A DNA stretch of 64,000 nucleotides, from NCBI GenBank assembly GCA_035041965.1, contig JAPYMA010002029.1, forward strand, positions 1 to 64,000, given 5' to 3'. Each line of letters opens with the position of its first letter. Position 1 is the first letter of the stretch. The notes under the pieces were generated by a model that saw nothing but the letters and a program-made list of their open reading frames with translations, was not told the DNA's origin and made no database searches. The position numbers and the translations under genes are program-made. This stretch comes from Anisakis pegreffii (Eukaryota > Nematoda > Chromadorea > Rhabditida > Anisakidae). Below are positions 12,601-23,782 of the stretch, one piece after another.

Positions 12601-13367
12601 AATTGCTATTCTGATTGGTTTTATCACATTTCAAAAGACTGCAGTGACCTTATAGTTTCCCTGTACTCTAGAGACAGTTTAAATCACAAAACTGAAGAAG
12701 TATTCGATTTCTGTTGAGTGAAGTCGCTCTGAAACTGTTTGAGAACCTTATTGAATACTCATTAATTGATTGTCCTTCTATTGCAAGAAGATCATCCGAC
12801 GATCACCTGACGAATTTTCTTCAGGTAACAAGAGCGATTCGACGCAAACGAAGAGAATCTTTGGCGATACGACGTGAATCTCGAGCCACTCGGGTTGTTG
12901 CTGCAATTCTAAGTTGGTGTTACCTCACTTTCCAAGTTTACATTATTTTCATTATATCTGGAAATTCGATTGCTTGGGATCAGCTCTGAAATTTTCAGAA
13001 TCGGAAAGATGAATACTAAATAAGCCAGTCAGATCAATTACGATCATGAAGCGTTTTGAATGAAACGGCATTTATGATCAGTTGTACATACGAACTCTCA
13101 AATAATCAGTTTTCAGCTGCGTTTTTGATGTGTTGGATTCCGTATTTCTGCATTACCGTTTATCGTGGTATGTGCACCGGTATGGATTTTGCATTTGACA
13201 AGCACTTTCATATGCATTTATACGTGGTTACATCGTGGTTGGGCTATGCGCATTCTTGTTTCAATCCAGTCATATACACTTGCTTGAATCGCAACTTTCG
13301 GCGAACACTGCGCAAAATGGTTTGTTTTTGGTGTGATGCAAACGATAAAATGGCGGTGGTTGCGTAA
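6655..13367 (+). CDS. D2-like dopamine-receptor-type GPCR lacking the amine-binding Asp
   Basis: Fifteen exons join in phase: 6655-6702, 6934-7152, 7498-7610, 8068-8239, 8480-8677, 8932-9077, 9326-9528, 9988-10128, 10460-10643, 11303-11438, 11834-11934, 12032-12103, 12287-12491, 12825-12912, 13117-13367. The product has 758 residues. The N-terminus carries an NLT glycosylation sequon. Seen motifs: GN45 in TM1, LAVSD74 in TM2, C102, D126-R127-Y128, the ECL2 Cys in GVCW, SSxxS187-191 before P195 in TM5, CW682IPYF in TM6, W716LGY and N725PVIY in TM7. The SSxxS triad and WLGY are D2-like, but position 3.32, normally Asp in amine receptors, is Gly109. Loop 3 (about 215-664) is Ser/Thr/Pro-rich and spans ten exons. 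The start was chosen because exon 1 alone supplies a Met, phase 0 and a strong GTAAGT donor. It acts in the plasma membrane by family; the ligand is unknown. It may match an orphan nematode dopamine-like receptor. Confidence 0.88.
10800..11236. repeat. Foldback (MITE-like) element, copy 1, in a GPCR intron
   Basis: A segment of about 430 bp that recurs near 51610-52050. Its left half (catTCttttc..., ctctcat, ttctcattc, aaatacact) matches the reverse complement of its right half (gaatgagaatcc, gaaaagaatgag, atgagagtga, agtgtatg), so a transcript would fold into a long imperfect hairpin. The centre holds a smaller inverted pair, gttgacttcgactgtcaac. There is no coding frame. It lies in the intron between exons 9 and 10 of the receptor gene. 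Confidence 0.7.
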
Positions 13368-14268
13368 AATGTTGACATTTTGTGAGCTTTCTTGAGCGAT
13401 CATCTCGTATGACTGCGATTATTCGCGATGATTCGTGCACAATGTGCATGTCCATCACATCGACAAGCACTGTTACTTCACAAACGCTTCCGTGTGAAGA
13501 AAGAATGCTCGTAGTAAAATAATGACTAGTGTCACTACGATAAGTTGGTGATAACCACTTGAAGGGGTCTCTTTCACGCACAGTTGCGGCTGAAAATTCC
13601 AGAAACACGTGAAATTCCGGGAAAACTATCGTTTCCCCATTATTGTGTTATATTTTTTCCCTGTTAAATTAACGTGTAATTAATTAATCGCATACAGCAC
13701 CTCAATTGTCTCTTTGTTTCTGTTTTCACCATTAATATTTTGTTATTGCATTGAATTGACTGATGCAGTGAATGCACATGTGCATATAGATAACTTATTC
13801 GATAATATTCTTCATTAAAGAATGTTTAAGTTATATTTATGGCGTTCTGCACTGCAAATATTTTTACAATTACAAACACATAAACTGATATTCAACAATG
13901 CTCATATCACTCTTCATGAAAACAGTCGCAACAGCGAACAATAATGCGAAAACTTACTTCCTTAATCACTGTAGTGACCACTTAGACTGATTCAGTAGTG
14001 TGCATCTCGGTATGGTGGTAGTGTTTGCCATTTAGTTCTATCGTCAGTTTTATGGAGATCGGAACAATACGATGATCGAGGAACTGGAGTAAGCGTGCCA
14101 CAGTCGAGTAGCCTACTAAGGAATGATAACACAAATGATAACCCGAATACAGAAACGTTCACAATACGCACAGATAGGTCGGTGATTTGATCAATCTCCA
14201 AAATTTGATCAGTCCTCACAACGGAGCACGGTGTATTCTGTAGAGGTGAACGAGTAGGTGGCATTGCC
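13368..14268. other. Spacer between two tail-to-tail GPCR genes
   Basis: About 900 bp between the stop codons of the plus-strand and minus-strand receptors. It must contain both 3' untranslated regions. A minus-strand frame covering 13992-14268 continues past the receptor gene's stop only in a different frame, so it is not counted as coding. Confidence 0.5.
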
Positions 14269-17200
14269 TTATGCAGAAGATTTTGAGGGCTCGACAAGTT
14301 GAGAGGTGGCCATTTTTGTGAGTGGATGTCCACACTTCGGACAGTTCGTGCCGTCTTCGTTTGGTCTCCGACTGTTCCCATTGAGAAGATTTATTGTTGC
14401 TGTATCGTCAACCACGTCAACGATCGCGTGTGTTGGTACTGTCATACACTGCCGCCTAAAAAAAACTTATGCTCGACACAATATATATCATAAATCTTTT
14501 TCGAATGACTAGCTTACTGCTCAGAGATTCTCGGACAGTCTGGATTGCCATAGAACCGGGTGAATGATTCCATGCGATAAATTTCAGCAGGAACTATTGA
14601 AAGCATTAAATTTAGCAGAAAAAATCTACATAAAACCAAAAAGCTCACTAATCGTAAGCAATTGAGATCGCACGGATTCGTATTTACTTATCTATTGATG
14701 ATTTTCACAATCAAAACTGCGCAATTAGCTTCCACACTACAGATTAATGGACTTGTCCAGCATTGTATGGCGAACTTACAAGAAGAATGACTTCAACAAC
14801 TCAGAAATATTAACAGCAGCAAAAGTTCTTGAGAATGAGCTAAACCTGGTTTGATTCCTTGTAAACTGTTCACTCACAAGACTGAGTCCCTTACGAAATT
14901 GAGTGTTCAGTTGTGCGTAGAATATCCAATTGAATGCCGCCGCAATGAACGGGAACATGTGACAAATGTACTGAATGGAAGATATATTTAAGCAAGGTGG
15001 AGTTGACGATTCCATCAATTGTAAATATACAAATAGAAGGAGACGACGTCAATTTTTTAAAGCTAACAGAAGTAACAATCGAAAATAGCGACGGAGCAAC
15101 ACTCCAGGAATCGCCATTCAATTAAAAGACTTGAACGCGACAAAGTAACGAAATCAAAATTACATATGGAATTTAAAATAAAAAAACAATTAATAAATGA
15201 ATATCTCATATGAACAGCTATTTTCACGGAATTGCAAAAAAGCTCTTATGAATTCATGGAGCTGAAGTGTGAAAGAGGTATTAAGACTTTCTGTAAGGAA
15301 GAACCAAGAGAGCTGAACACTCGAGGTTTGACGAAAAGAATTGATCCATTAGTGTTCATTTGATGCTCGAAGATAAAGCGCTGATAATGTCAAGATGTTT
15401 GTGAAACTAGTTAAAAATCCTATGAGCTGAAAACTGAGAGCGACGAAAAGCTGTGAATGCATTTTGATCTCTTGGTATTGCAGACTGACCAGGCAAACGT
15501 ACCGTAACGGCTATAGTAATAACAGCATATTAATAGGTGGTAATCTTTACCGTAATTATCAGAATTTGCGGCGGTGGTCGTATGTGTGCAATTGTGAGCA
15601 GTGTACCGTAGATTTGAGTCAACCAAAATGGTGTTTGACATAAGAAATAGAAGACACTCACAACCAACGTATAAGTGGTAATTCGACGTATCGGTATTCG
15701 TGAACGAATCAACGATCTGAAGTCCGGAACGATAATCGTAGAGGAAACACAGGCAATCTTTAGAAATATAACAGCACGGGGTCAGTTACAATCAGCGAAA
15801 AATCAGCTCTGAAGATGTTCATTTCATTCCTCCGTCAAAACACGTGCTTATTATCTGCTTGATCACCATTCTGCTTAATGATCTACTTTCAATCACCAAC
15901 GGAAATAGGTCTGATTCACCGAATAATGAAAATAGGTGTGAATAATCAATTCGCTTCAGTTGTTCGATGCTCACTCCATCGTTCACCAAAATAAGGTGAA
16001 GCTATCGGTGAATAAGAAATAGCAAGCAAATGGTACACTTGACAGCTGCATCTTTAGAAAATCAGTAAACGATCATTCACCTGTTATGTTTGCGCAATTT
16101 TAAAATTGTATTCGCATAGAAGAAACTGAGTAGCGTTCCAGGCAGAAGAAAGCCGAACAAAAAAACGTAAAGTGAGACCCACATTCGCATGTCACGTTTC
16201 ATTCCATCCGTACACACTTCTTTCGATATACTCAGTATGCTCTGCAAAAACAACACCTTCATATAGCACAAATATTTTATTTTTCGGGAAAAAAATTCCC
16301 GGAAAGCTTCTTATAAATTCCCTAACGATAAGAAATTAGCAACTCTCAATTATCCAAATTAATTTACACAGGATGTTTGCGAAAGTTCCACTTTAGATTA
16401 CATGCGGATGTAACAGGGATAGATTCATTTCTTTTTCCGCCGATCAAACCATGAACTTATGTGGAAATGAGACTCTCCCACGAAAATGGTCTCGATGACG
16501 CATGTGAATGAATAATTTTACAATTGCACATCAACTCGCAAGCTTCTGATGAATTAAGGCAGCATTGAATGTTTGCAATAAAACCAATGACAAGAATCGC
16601 TTGTTGAAGCATAAATCATTCGATGAACAACTTACGCCATCTACAGCGATGTATTTATCACCGAACGTTATTCGTACCACCTTCGCTGAATATACAACCG
16701 GTATTAAAAGTGCCAGAGCAATTGCAAGTAAACTGATTATGATGAATAGAGTTTGCTTTACCCGATGTACCTGAATAGATTTCAAGTCGATTCCCATTCT
16801 TCCACAACAACTTGAATCATATATTGATTAGCAATTCGTTGCTAATAATTATGGAAGCATTCGTCATGTTCATTTTTCAAAATGCATTCACAAGAATGGT
16901 TTAATAGCCAAAAAATCTTGAAGAACTGCTTGGATTGTGCTTGATGAGTCCACCGTGGATAGTGTGCAGTTGGACTCGAATTTTAGGTTTCAGTTAACTA
17001 AAAATTCTGAATCACCAACCCGAACAAAACCTGGATGACACACTGCCATATAGCGATCAAACGCCATTGCAGTTAGAATGAACGTCGAACATACCTGCAT
17101 CAGTGTAAATGTTGATATTCTTATACTTATACGAGCGTGACATGGCTAACTTAATAACTTATTCATGAATCCACTGATGAATGTTTATGCTAAAGTGCAT

Positions 17201-19813
17201 CACATGGCGAAGCATGTAACAAGATGTGATTTTGTGATATTATTGACTCTTTCAATGATGAAACTAACTAATCGTAAGAGAAATAATGAAAAATGTATTC
17301 GAATTTTCTCTAAAAATAGGTAATAACATTCGCTCATAATGAAGATTACTCTCAATTGGAAAAAACAGATTGAATGTCGTGAATCTCACGCTGAGCTATT
17401 ACCGTCACTTTTATCGTTATGTTTATCGCTATCATTTGAATATTACCACTATTTATGACTATATCAAATTAATATTTATGACTATATAAATTAATATTCA
17501 TGACTATATCAAAAGGTCAGAACAGAAAGCCAATCATCATGAATAATTTTGATTATATCACATTCTGTCACGCATCTTACCTACCGCATCGGAAACCGTT
17601 TCCGATTAATGATCGAATCATGCTTGTTGATTGCTAATGGAAATCGCATGATTCTGAATATTATTAGAATGTTATAACTGTCAGTTGCCCTTAAAAAGGT
17701 AAATAAACACCGGAACGAATGAATAAACACGATACATTTCCTGTTCAATGAGTACACTTTAAGAGTGAATGCGAAAACGATAATTTCCTTAAGCGATTTG
17801 CGATCAGTGCTTCTGTTCACTACGCTCAGAAGACGCATTTCATACTCACCTTATTTGACATTTCGAGAATCCAATAAATTTTACACATTGTATCACCGAA
17901 CAACCAATTATCCATAATCATTGAGGTCATATGAAACGGTATCGACATTACCACCATTAAATCCACCAGCGATAATGCTACTATATAGATGAATGTATTG
18001 CCTAGCGTCAAAACTGATGACTTCAGAGATCTGTAATTGCTCTTCTATGAAACTTTTACTGGAACTTTACCACGAAGTTCATGCTGATGATTGCTTAAAT
18101 ATCTTGAGCATCGCACAGAAGATTGCATGACTGACAAGTTTGCATGAATGATCTCTGCATTGATATGATCTCGTTCGATACTTTATTCGTACAATCATTC
18201 GCTATTTCAATCCACCCGTTTCAAACAATTTCAAACAAGATTTCAACTCAATCCATCCATTCGATCATTGACTGTGGTGATTTCACAAAGGTAACGGAAA
18301 TTCAGATTCCCCTATGAATTAATATTAAAGCACGTTTGGAACGGCGAAATCAATCGGATTTGAGAACGTGAACGAACCTCGTAAGAAAGAATGCATACGT
18401 AAGAACCGCAGTGTTTCCAAGAATACCAACCATGAAAATCAGCGAGTACGGTAACGCAACGATCATAAACTGTGCACCGTGAATTGGTGGTGGTGCTGTT
18501 GACATACTGAAATTTCATGACGTTCATTCGGCTGATCGGTTCCGTTTTCCGTTCAATCAACTTTCAACTGAATGCTCGATGAATGTTTGCTCGAGGAAAC
18601 CATTCTAGTTCATTTAAATGCGTTCGTTGGAAAGAAATTCGAGCAGAATTACAAAGATCGAGACTCTTTGGTGATCCTGTAATGACCGTATATAAGAACT
18701 GGACGTATTCCATAGGAGATGGATGGACACAATTGTCCTCATATTATATCAGTATGAAATGCACATCATGAATGCTTGTATTAGCGCTCCTTTGTATTAT
18801 CAAAGAAAACAACATAGAGCAATCATTAAACAGAGAAATTCACTGCACACAAACGCTGTTTGCACTCTTCTGATCCCCCCATCGAATCAGAAGCGCTTCT
18901 GAAATTAGAATGTACCCCGTCTAATTCAGAGTTCAACATGCATTAATGCACTACGCATGTGCTTTTCCCTCAAAACAGCTTTTTAGGTCCACTCTCAACA
19001 GCAATATTCTCTCTTACTCATTATCGCGCTCGCTCTCTGTTCAATCCACTTCAATTGATCAAATATAAAACCACATTTGCAATGAAAAAAAACGAACGAG
19101 CACATTAAGCTAATGAAGCAGCATGCCTAAGCATGCAAAAAAAGACCATTGGAAAATCGATGTTTCGGAATGTTTAATTTTTTCAACACATGCGAAATAT
19201 GACAGTTTTGAAGCCGAGATGCAAATGCGTATGTGAATTAAATTCACTTAATTGAATTATTTTCTGCAAACTAATTCATAGATTGAAATGTGCTCTTGAT
19301 TCTCGCAGAATGAATGCTGTTGTGCATCTGTACTGTGATGGAGTTAGATAAATGCTGAAAATCTTGAAAATGGGTGCTCTCCAGCTGAACAACACATAAT
19401 TTCCAAATCTCGAACTATTTTCACGACCACAAATAATTAGTGTGCTTGCTTATAAAACACATTTTATTCGCTATTCCATCATGCAGCCGACGATTGAAAG
19501 AATGAATGAATGACACAGAATAATTTTAGTATTCTCGGGCAAACAGAAGGAAGGAAGTATCTTTCGAGATAGCAATTCGTCTGCTCTTTGCCGCACTGTT
19601 CTTGACACATTCGTATTTCTTAATTTCCTCCTCGGCAATTGCCCGGCTGATCAACTGAAGTCATTTCCTATTGCTTCTGAGGTTTCCGTTCTTCGCGGAA
19701 TCCAATTACAGTGTTTATTGCGTATCCGACAGATGAACAAGAGAGAGGTAGATTTCCGATAACACTCAAGAATAATCTTACCTTGATGGACGTGTTGCGT
19801 TCACTTCTACCAT
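14269..19813 (-). CDS. Rhodopsin-family neuropeptide-type GPCR
   Basis: Nine exons on the minus strand agree in phase: 19813-19782, 18506-18378, 18030-17850, 17094-17020, 16770-16636, 16241-16081, 15716-15551, 14970-14846, 14455-14269. The product has 396 residues. Exon 1 encodes MVEVNATRPS with an NAT sequon; the first intron is about 1.27 kb. Seen: LGNT in TM1, LSLVDLM in TM2, FD127RYMAVCHP after TM3, an ECL2 CTDG Cys, LLPG in TM5, LCQTPFW in TM6, FN307WIFY in TM7. The overall layout fits the somatostatin/opioid/galanin-like peptide receptors, including several nematode NPR proteins, but I cannot name an orthologue. Odd points: Gln replaces the usual TM6 Trp, and Trp replaces the Pro of NPxxY. 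The cytoplasmic tail has C373PKCGH. The exon-4 donor (cgg|gttggt) was chosen over a nearer GT because only it keeps phase. Confidence 0.85.
17455..17514. repeat. Short tandem repeat, three copies of about 21 bp
   Basis: Three near-copies of tatgactatatcaaattaat lie end to end, the last truncated. It sits in the intron between exons 3 and 4 of the minus-strand receptor gene. Confidence 0.7.
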
Positions 19814-22002
19814 TGCGGTGCCGAGCGTTTGGCCAGCTTTGCTTGCAAATATAGGAATTATTGATTCAGCATGAGTGCTAAGTAATGAATATTTTATTTA
19901 TTTAGGAACACTTCCAACTTCACTTTATCACACGAATAATCACTGATGATGAAGAGAGATTAGCGACGTTCCTCACACAGCTGTGCTGAAAGCAAACGAA
20001 TAATCCGATCCGCACCCATTTTGCATCACTTACTAATCGAGTATCGAATTTATATCCAAACCATATCTATTCCACAACGCACGGCAACTGCAAATTTGCA
20101 AAAACAGAACAGATAATTACTACGAGTAAAATCCTCCATCTTAAGAACAAAACTAATTCATCAAATATTGTTCTCAGCATCAAAATATATATCTGAATTC
20201 ACTAAAATGTGTCAATATACAGGCAAGTATTGCCGTCTGAATTCGAATCATCCACAGGTTTCATCAGAAGTTCATGAAGCTGACTTAAGTCATTGAAGTG
20301 AGATGACATATGATAGCCTGGTGATGTGATCTATAAAATGGGATTAGATGTGCAATGCGGAGGCCCGAACTATCAAACGCTTGATAAGAGGACAATAGTT
20401 TTGAGTTGAAATTCTTTAAAAGCGATTTGAAACAGAAGATTGACTGTCAGCATTAAATACCAATGAATTCCACTGAACTATGGAACATTTTCGGAATGAA
20501 TCGATTCGATCACGTTTCACATAGCCATATGACATCAGACACACATTGAGACATAGTAACCGAATTCGAAGAAATGAAACATCACACGCATCCTGCGGTG
20601 ATTCTTTTTGGGAATGTCATCACGAAATCCAACACATTCAAAATATCGAACAAAGACTCTGCTACTGTAAGCGTCAGTTTTTTGCAGGCACGAAATGTCT
20701 GCAAACTACCGAGAATTGATAATCGTATCTGAGAATCTTCATTGGCCCGTTTCGGTTTCTTATAAAATCGCTGAAGCAGTCAGTACGTGACAAAGAAGTG
20801 TTTTTTAAACAAAATGTTGATTAGGAATTATTCAAAAGGACATTTGAAAAACTTCAAATGAATTAACAATACTGACTAACAATCTCGATGAAATACGTGC
20901 AACAACTCGTTAAAAACCACTATCTCTCAAGGTATTCAGCCAAAAAATTTGAGCCAATTTAAAAATTTCAATTCCATGTGACCACATTCAAAAAAACCAC
21001 AAAACATTCAGGGATGTACTCATGGAGTCTCTTGAATAAAGCGTTATACCGCTCACTTCAATGATCTTTCGATCAGTTTGTCGCTTATCCTCTCAACCTT
21101 AAGTATTATACGTATCTTTCAATCCAAGCTCCACCCCAAACAATTTTTTTCGTTCAAAATTCCTTTTAGCTGTGGTCACATCATATGCTGCTACATGAGA
21201 AGCGGAGCAGATATTTCTGTTTACATAGGTTATGGCTAGCTCAAGACAACTGGTCCTTTAAAGTCGTTCAAAGAAGTTGAATGCATTACGAACTTATCAG
21301 CCTCTTTAAGTTGTTTATTTCAGCTAATTCCCGTTAATAAATCACGTTATCGCGTGACCAATCCGATTCTGAAATTGGCGAATCAATCAATCAGCAGCAG
21401 TAGGCACATCGCCTAGATCTGTCTTCATGCGAGCCGTTTCTTGAAGGTTTCAACTAAAGGTTGCATTTTTAGTTGACGACATTTTCAGTCTGACGACTAC
21501 ATAAAATTGTTCAAAAGAGAAACGACTGATTAATGAGAGAACAAAAAAAAAAGTGAAATCCATCGAATTTTACAACACCCATACGCTTATAACAACTTCG
21601 CTAGAGTCTAGACGACCAGAAAGAACCGGAAGGAATGCTTTCAAGCAAATAAATCTTATGAAGCAAGAGCAATACTTCAGTCTGAATTCGATTTCAGTTC
21701 GTTCGAATGAAATCCGAATAACACTCAGCCGAATATCGCTATACAAATATCTAATCACCTAAACAATAGTCCATTGAAACAGGAATGCGCTAAACACGAA
21801 TTAGGATGATCATTTATCCTCAGCAGTCATTTCATCGTAATGGGTCAATTTCTTGGTACAGAAACGATTATTCCGCTACCTTTTCTCATCAACGACCAGA
21901 AAAACAATCGAAATGAACGAAATTCGAGCATCAACTCTCAAATTTCATGCGTATGTTTCGAATGAGCGAATGCGAGAGTGGTTCGAGAGAATCGATCATC
22001 TG

Positions 22003-22201
22003 AATGACCACAAATAAACGTGTAGCGCTTGATCTGTTGTCGTTGCCCTCGCCATGTGTTTTGCTTCTGATGATTGATGACAGAATCGATTCATTATGAA
22101 GTGATCACAATGTCGCCAAGAAGACATCATGCTTATTCTTAAATGACGATGTTTCGAGGATGACAAAACAAAAGCGGTGACGTTGCTGCGTTGGTGATCA
22201 A
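22003..22201. repeat. Duplicated segment, copy 1
   Basis: About 195 bp that recurs at 22621-22811 in the same orientation at roughly 85 percent identity by eye. Both copies contain gattgatgacagaatcgatt, cgccaagaagacatc and cttaaatgacgatgtttcga in the same order, and both end at a ttggtgatc string. On the minus strand both copies keep a similar open frame starting MSSWR, but the differences include many amino-acid changes, so coding is not supported. Confidence 0.75.
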
Positions 22202-22620
22202 TCATGCCGACGATACTGAGAAGCGATAACGCACTGGATGAGTGCCTTCATCAAGTCAATGCCAGAAACATGCACGTACGTATGAAAGCATCATGAAAAT
22301 GTGAACGGGTGACGTGAATCTGTGTCTAACTCGCTGGCCAATAAACATTCACTTGAATTCGATCAAGAATCATGAATAATTGAGTTACTGCTACGAACGG
22401 CATTGAGGATGAAGTACTGAAATGAGGTTATCAAACAATTATTGCTAGATCTAATTTGTGAACTGATTTGTTTTGTTGCGTTTCACATTTACAACTAACT
22501 ACTCGGTGTTGAGAGCATGTATCGCACTTGAACTGAGCTTAATCATGACGAAATCTCTTTGCGAAATCATCAATTAACTGCCATTGTTCCAAGAGAAGTG
22601 CAACTTCTTGATTAAACGTT

Positions 22621-22811
22621 AATGACGACATATAAAAGTAGAGCGCTGGGTTAGTTGTTGTTGCCCTCGCCATAAGTTTTGCATATGACGATTGATGACA
22701 GAATCGATTCATCATGCACTGATCGCAAAGTCGCCAAGAAGACATCGTGCTTATTCTTAAATGACGATGTTTCGAGGATGACGATGCAAACCGTTGCTGG
22801 GTTGGTGATCT
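22621..22811. repeat. Duplicated segment, copy 2
   Basis: Second copy of the segment at 22003-22201, about 620 bp downstream in direct orientation. The intervening DNA is not repeated. The family may be a dispersed repeat, but only these two copies were seen in the window. Confidence 0.75.
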
Positions 22812-23564
22812 AGGAATTTAGAAATTGCTCTACAATAGGAAACAATTACCACGAATTTCGTTATGAAATCTGTTGGCAACCGTAAAATTATTCGTGTTGG
22901 TTTCCTGTGTAATTTTACCGACCTTTATAGGTTTAATGGAATTCAATTTTCAAACGGACATGCATATAGGAACAAAGAAGGAAATGCCAATTGACTGCTA
23001 TTTGCGGAAAATTGCGAATTTCTATCGCAACCTGTGAATGTTTATCACCTTTATTCGAAAATAGGATTTTTCCTATTTCGTTCCAATTTCACATTAGAAT
23101 GATATGTCAGTCCAACGAAATTGCTGGATCTTCGGCATTTCTAGGAACTTGATTGTTCATTTCAGACATCGCCTAGGAAAAACGCAATTAAAAATAATTT
23201 GAATTATTCAGAGCTTATTTCATCCAATTTACCGGCCAAACGTTTAATTCTGAACGAAAGTAACCCTAAGTGAATCGTAAACGTCTGCTCATCAGAATGC
23301 CAATGAATGCAGAAACAAGATTGACACATTCGTGATGCAGATTGAAATGTTTCCCAGGCTAAAACGTCCTTCCTCTTGGAATTTGTATTCGTCGCAAGAT
23401 TGCAGAACTAATTAAGCTATCTTTTTCGCCTCTATAAGCAATACGTCTTGAGGCTTTCAATTCAGCACATTTTCTCAGATAGCCTTTCAAAATACACAAC
23501 TTTACGATGTAAAATGGGAATTTCACATGCTTGCATGACCGACTTTACTTCAGTTCTCGTTGAA

Positions 23565-23782
23565 TTACCATTGTATTCTGTTCTCGAATATCACTGCGTA
23601 TTGTAGTGAAGGGTTCGTCATGTGAGACTGCAAAAAAATTCGCTGATTCGATATGAAATTCTCTATTTCCACTCACAAAAACAAAGCATCGTGAATACAA
23701 ACGGCTAATTGGTGGCTGTGTGATCATTGAGAATGCATCAATTGATGCCGAACAATATTTGACTAAAAATTTTCTCGAACTG
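23565..23782 (-). CDS. Possible 3' exons of an unrecognised gene
   Basis: Two minus-strand exons, 23782-23677 and 23627-23565, flank a 49-nt intron with a textbook GTGAGT donor and tttttttgcag acceptor, both in phase 0. They encode 35 codons plus a 20-residue tail ending FENRIQW and TAA. The first exon starts after cattgcag in phase 2, so at least one upstream exon is required and was not found. No domain was recognised. The support is only the intron signals and the open frame. Confidence 0.2.

Noticed and set aside
13992..14381. 129-codon minus-strand frame at the end of the peptide receptor gene
   Set aside because: The receptor's last exon uses another frame here and phase agreement across the intron favours the shorter frame ending at 14269.
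20575..20730. 52-codon plus-strand frame with a C2-domain-like string (VSVSFLQARNVCKLPR)
   Set aside because: The apparent intron inside would be only 21 nt and no following exon supplies the rest of a C2 domain.
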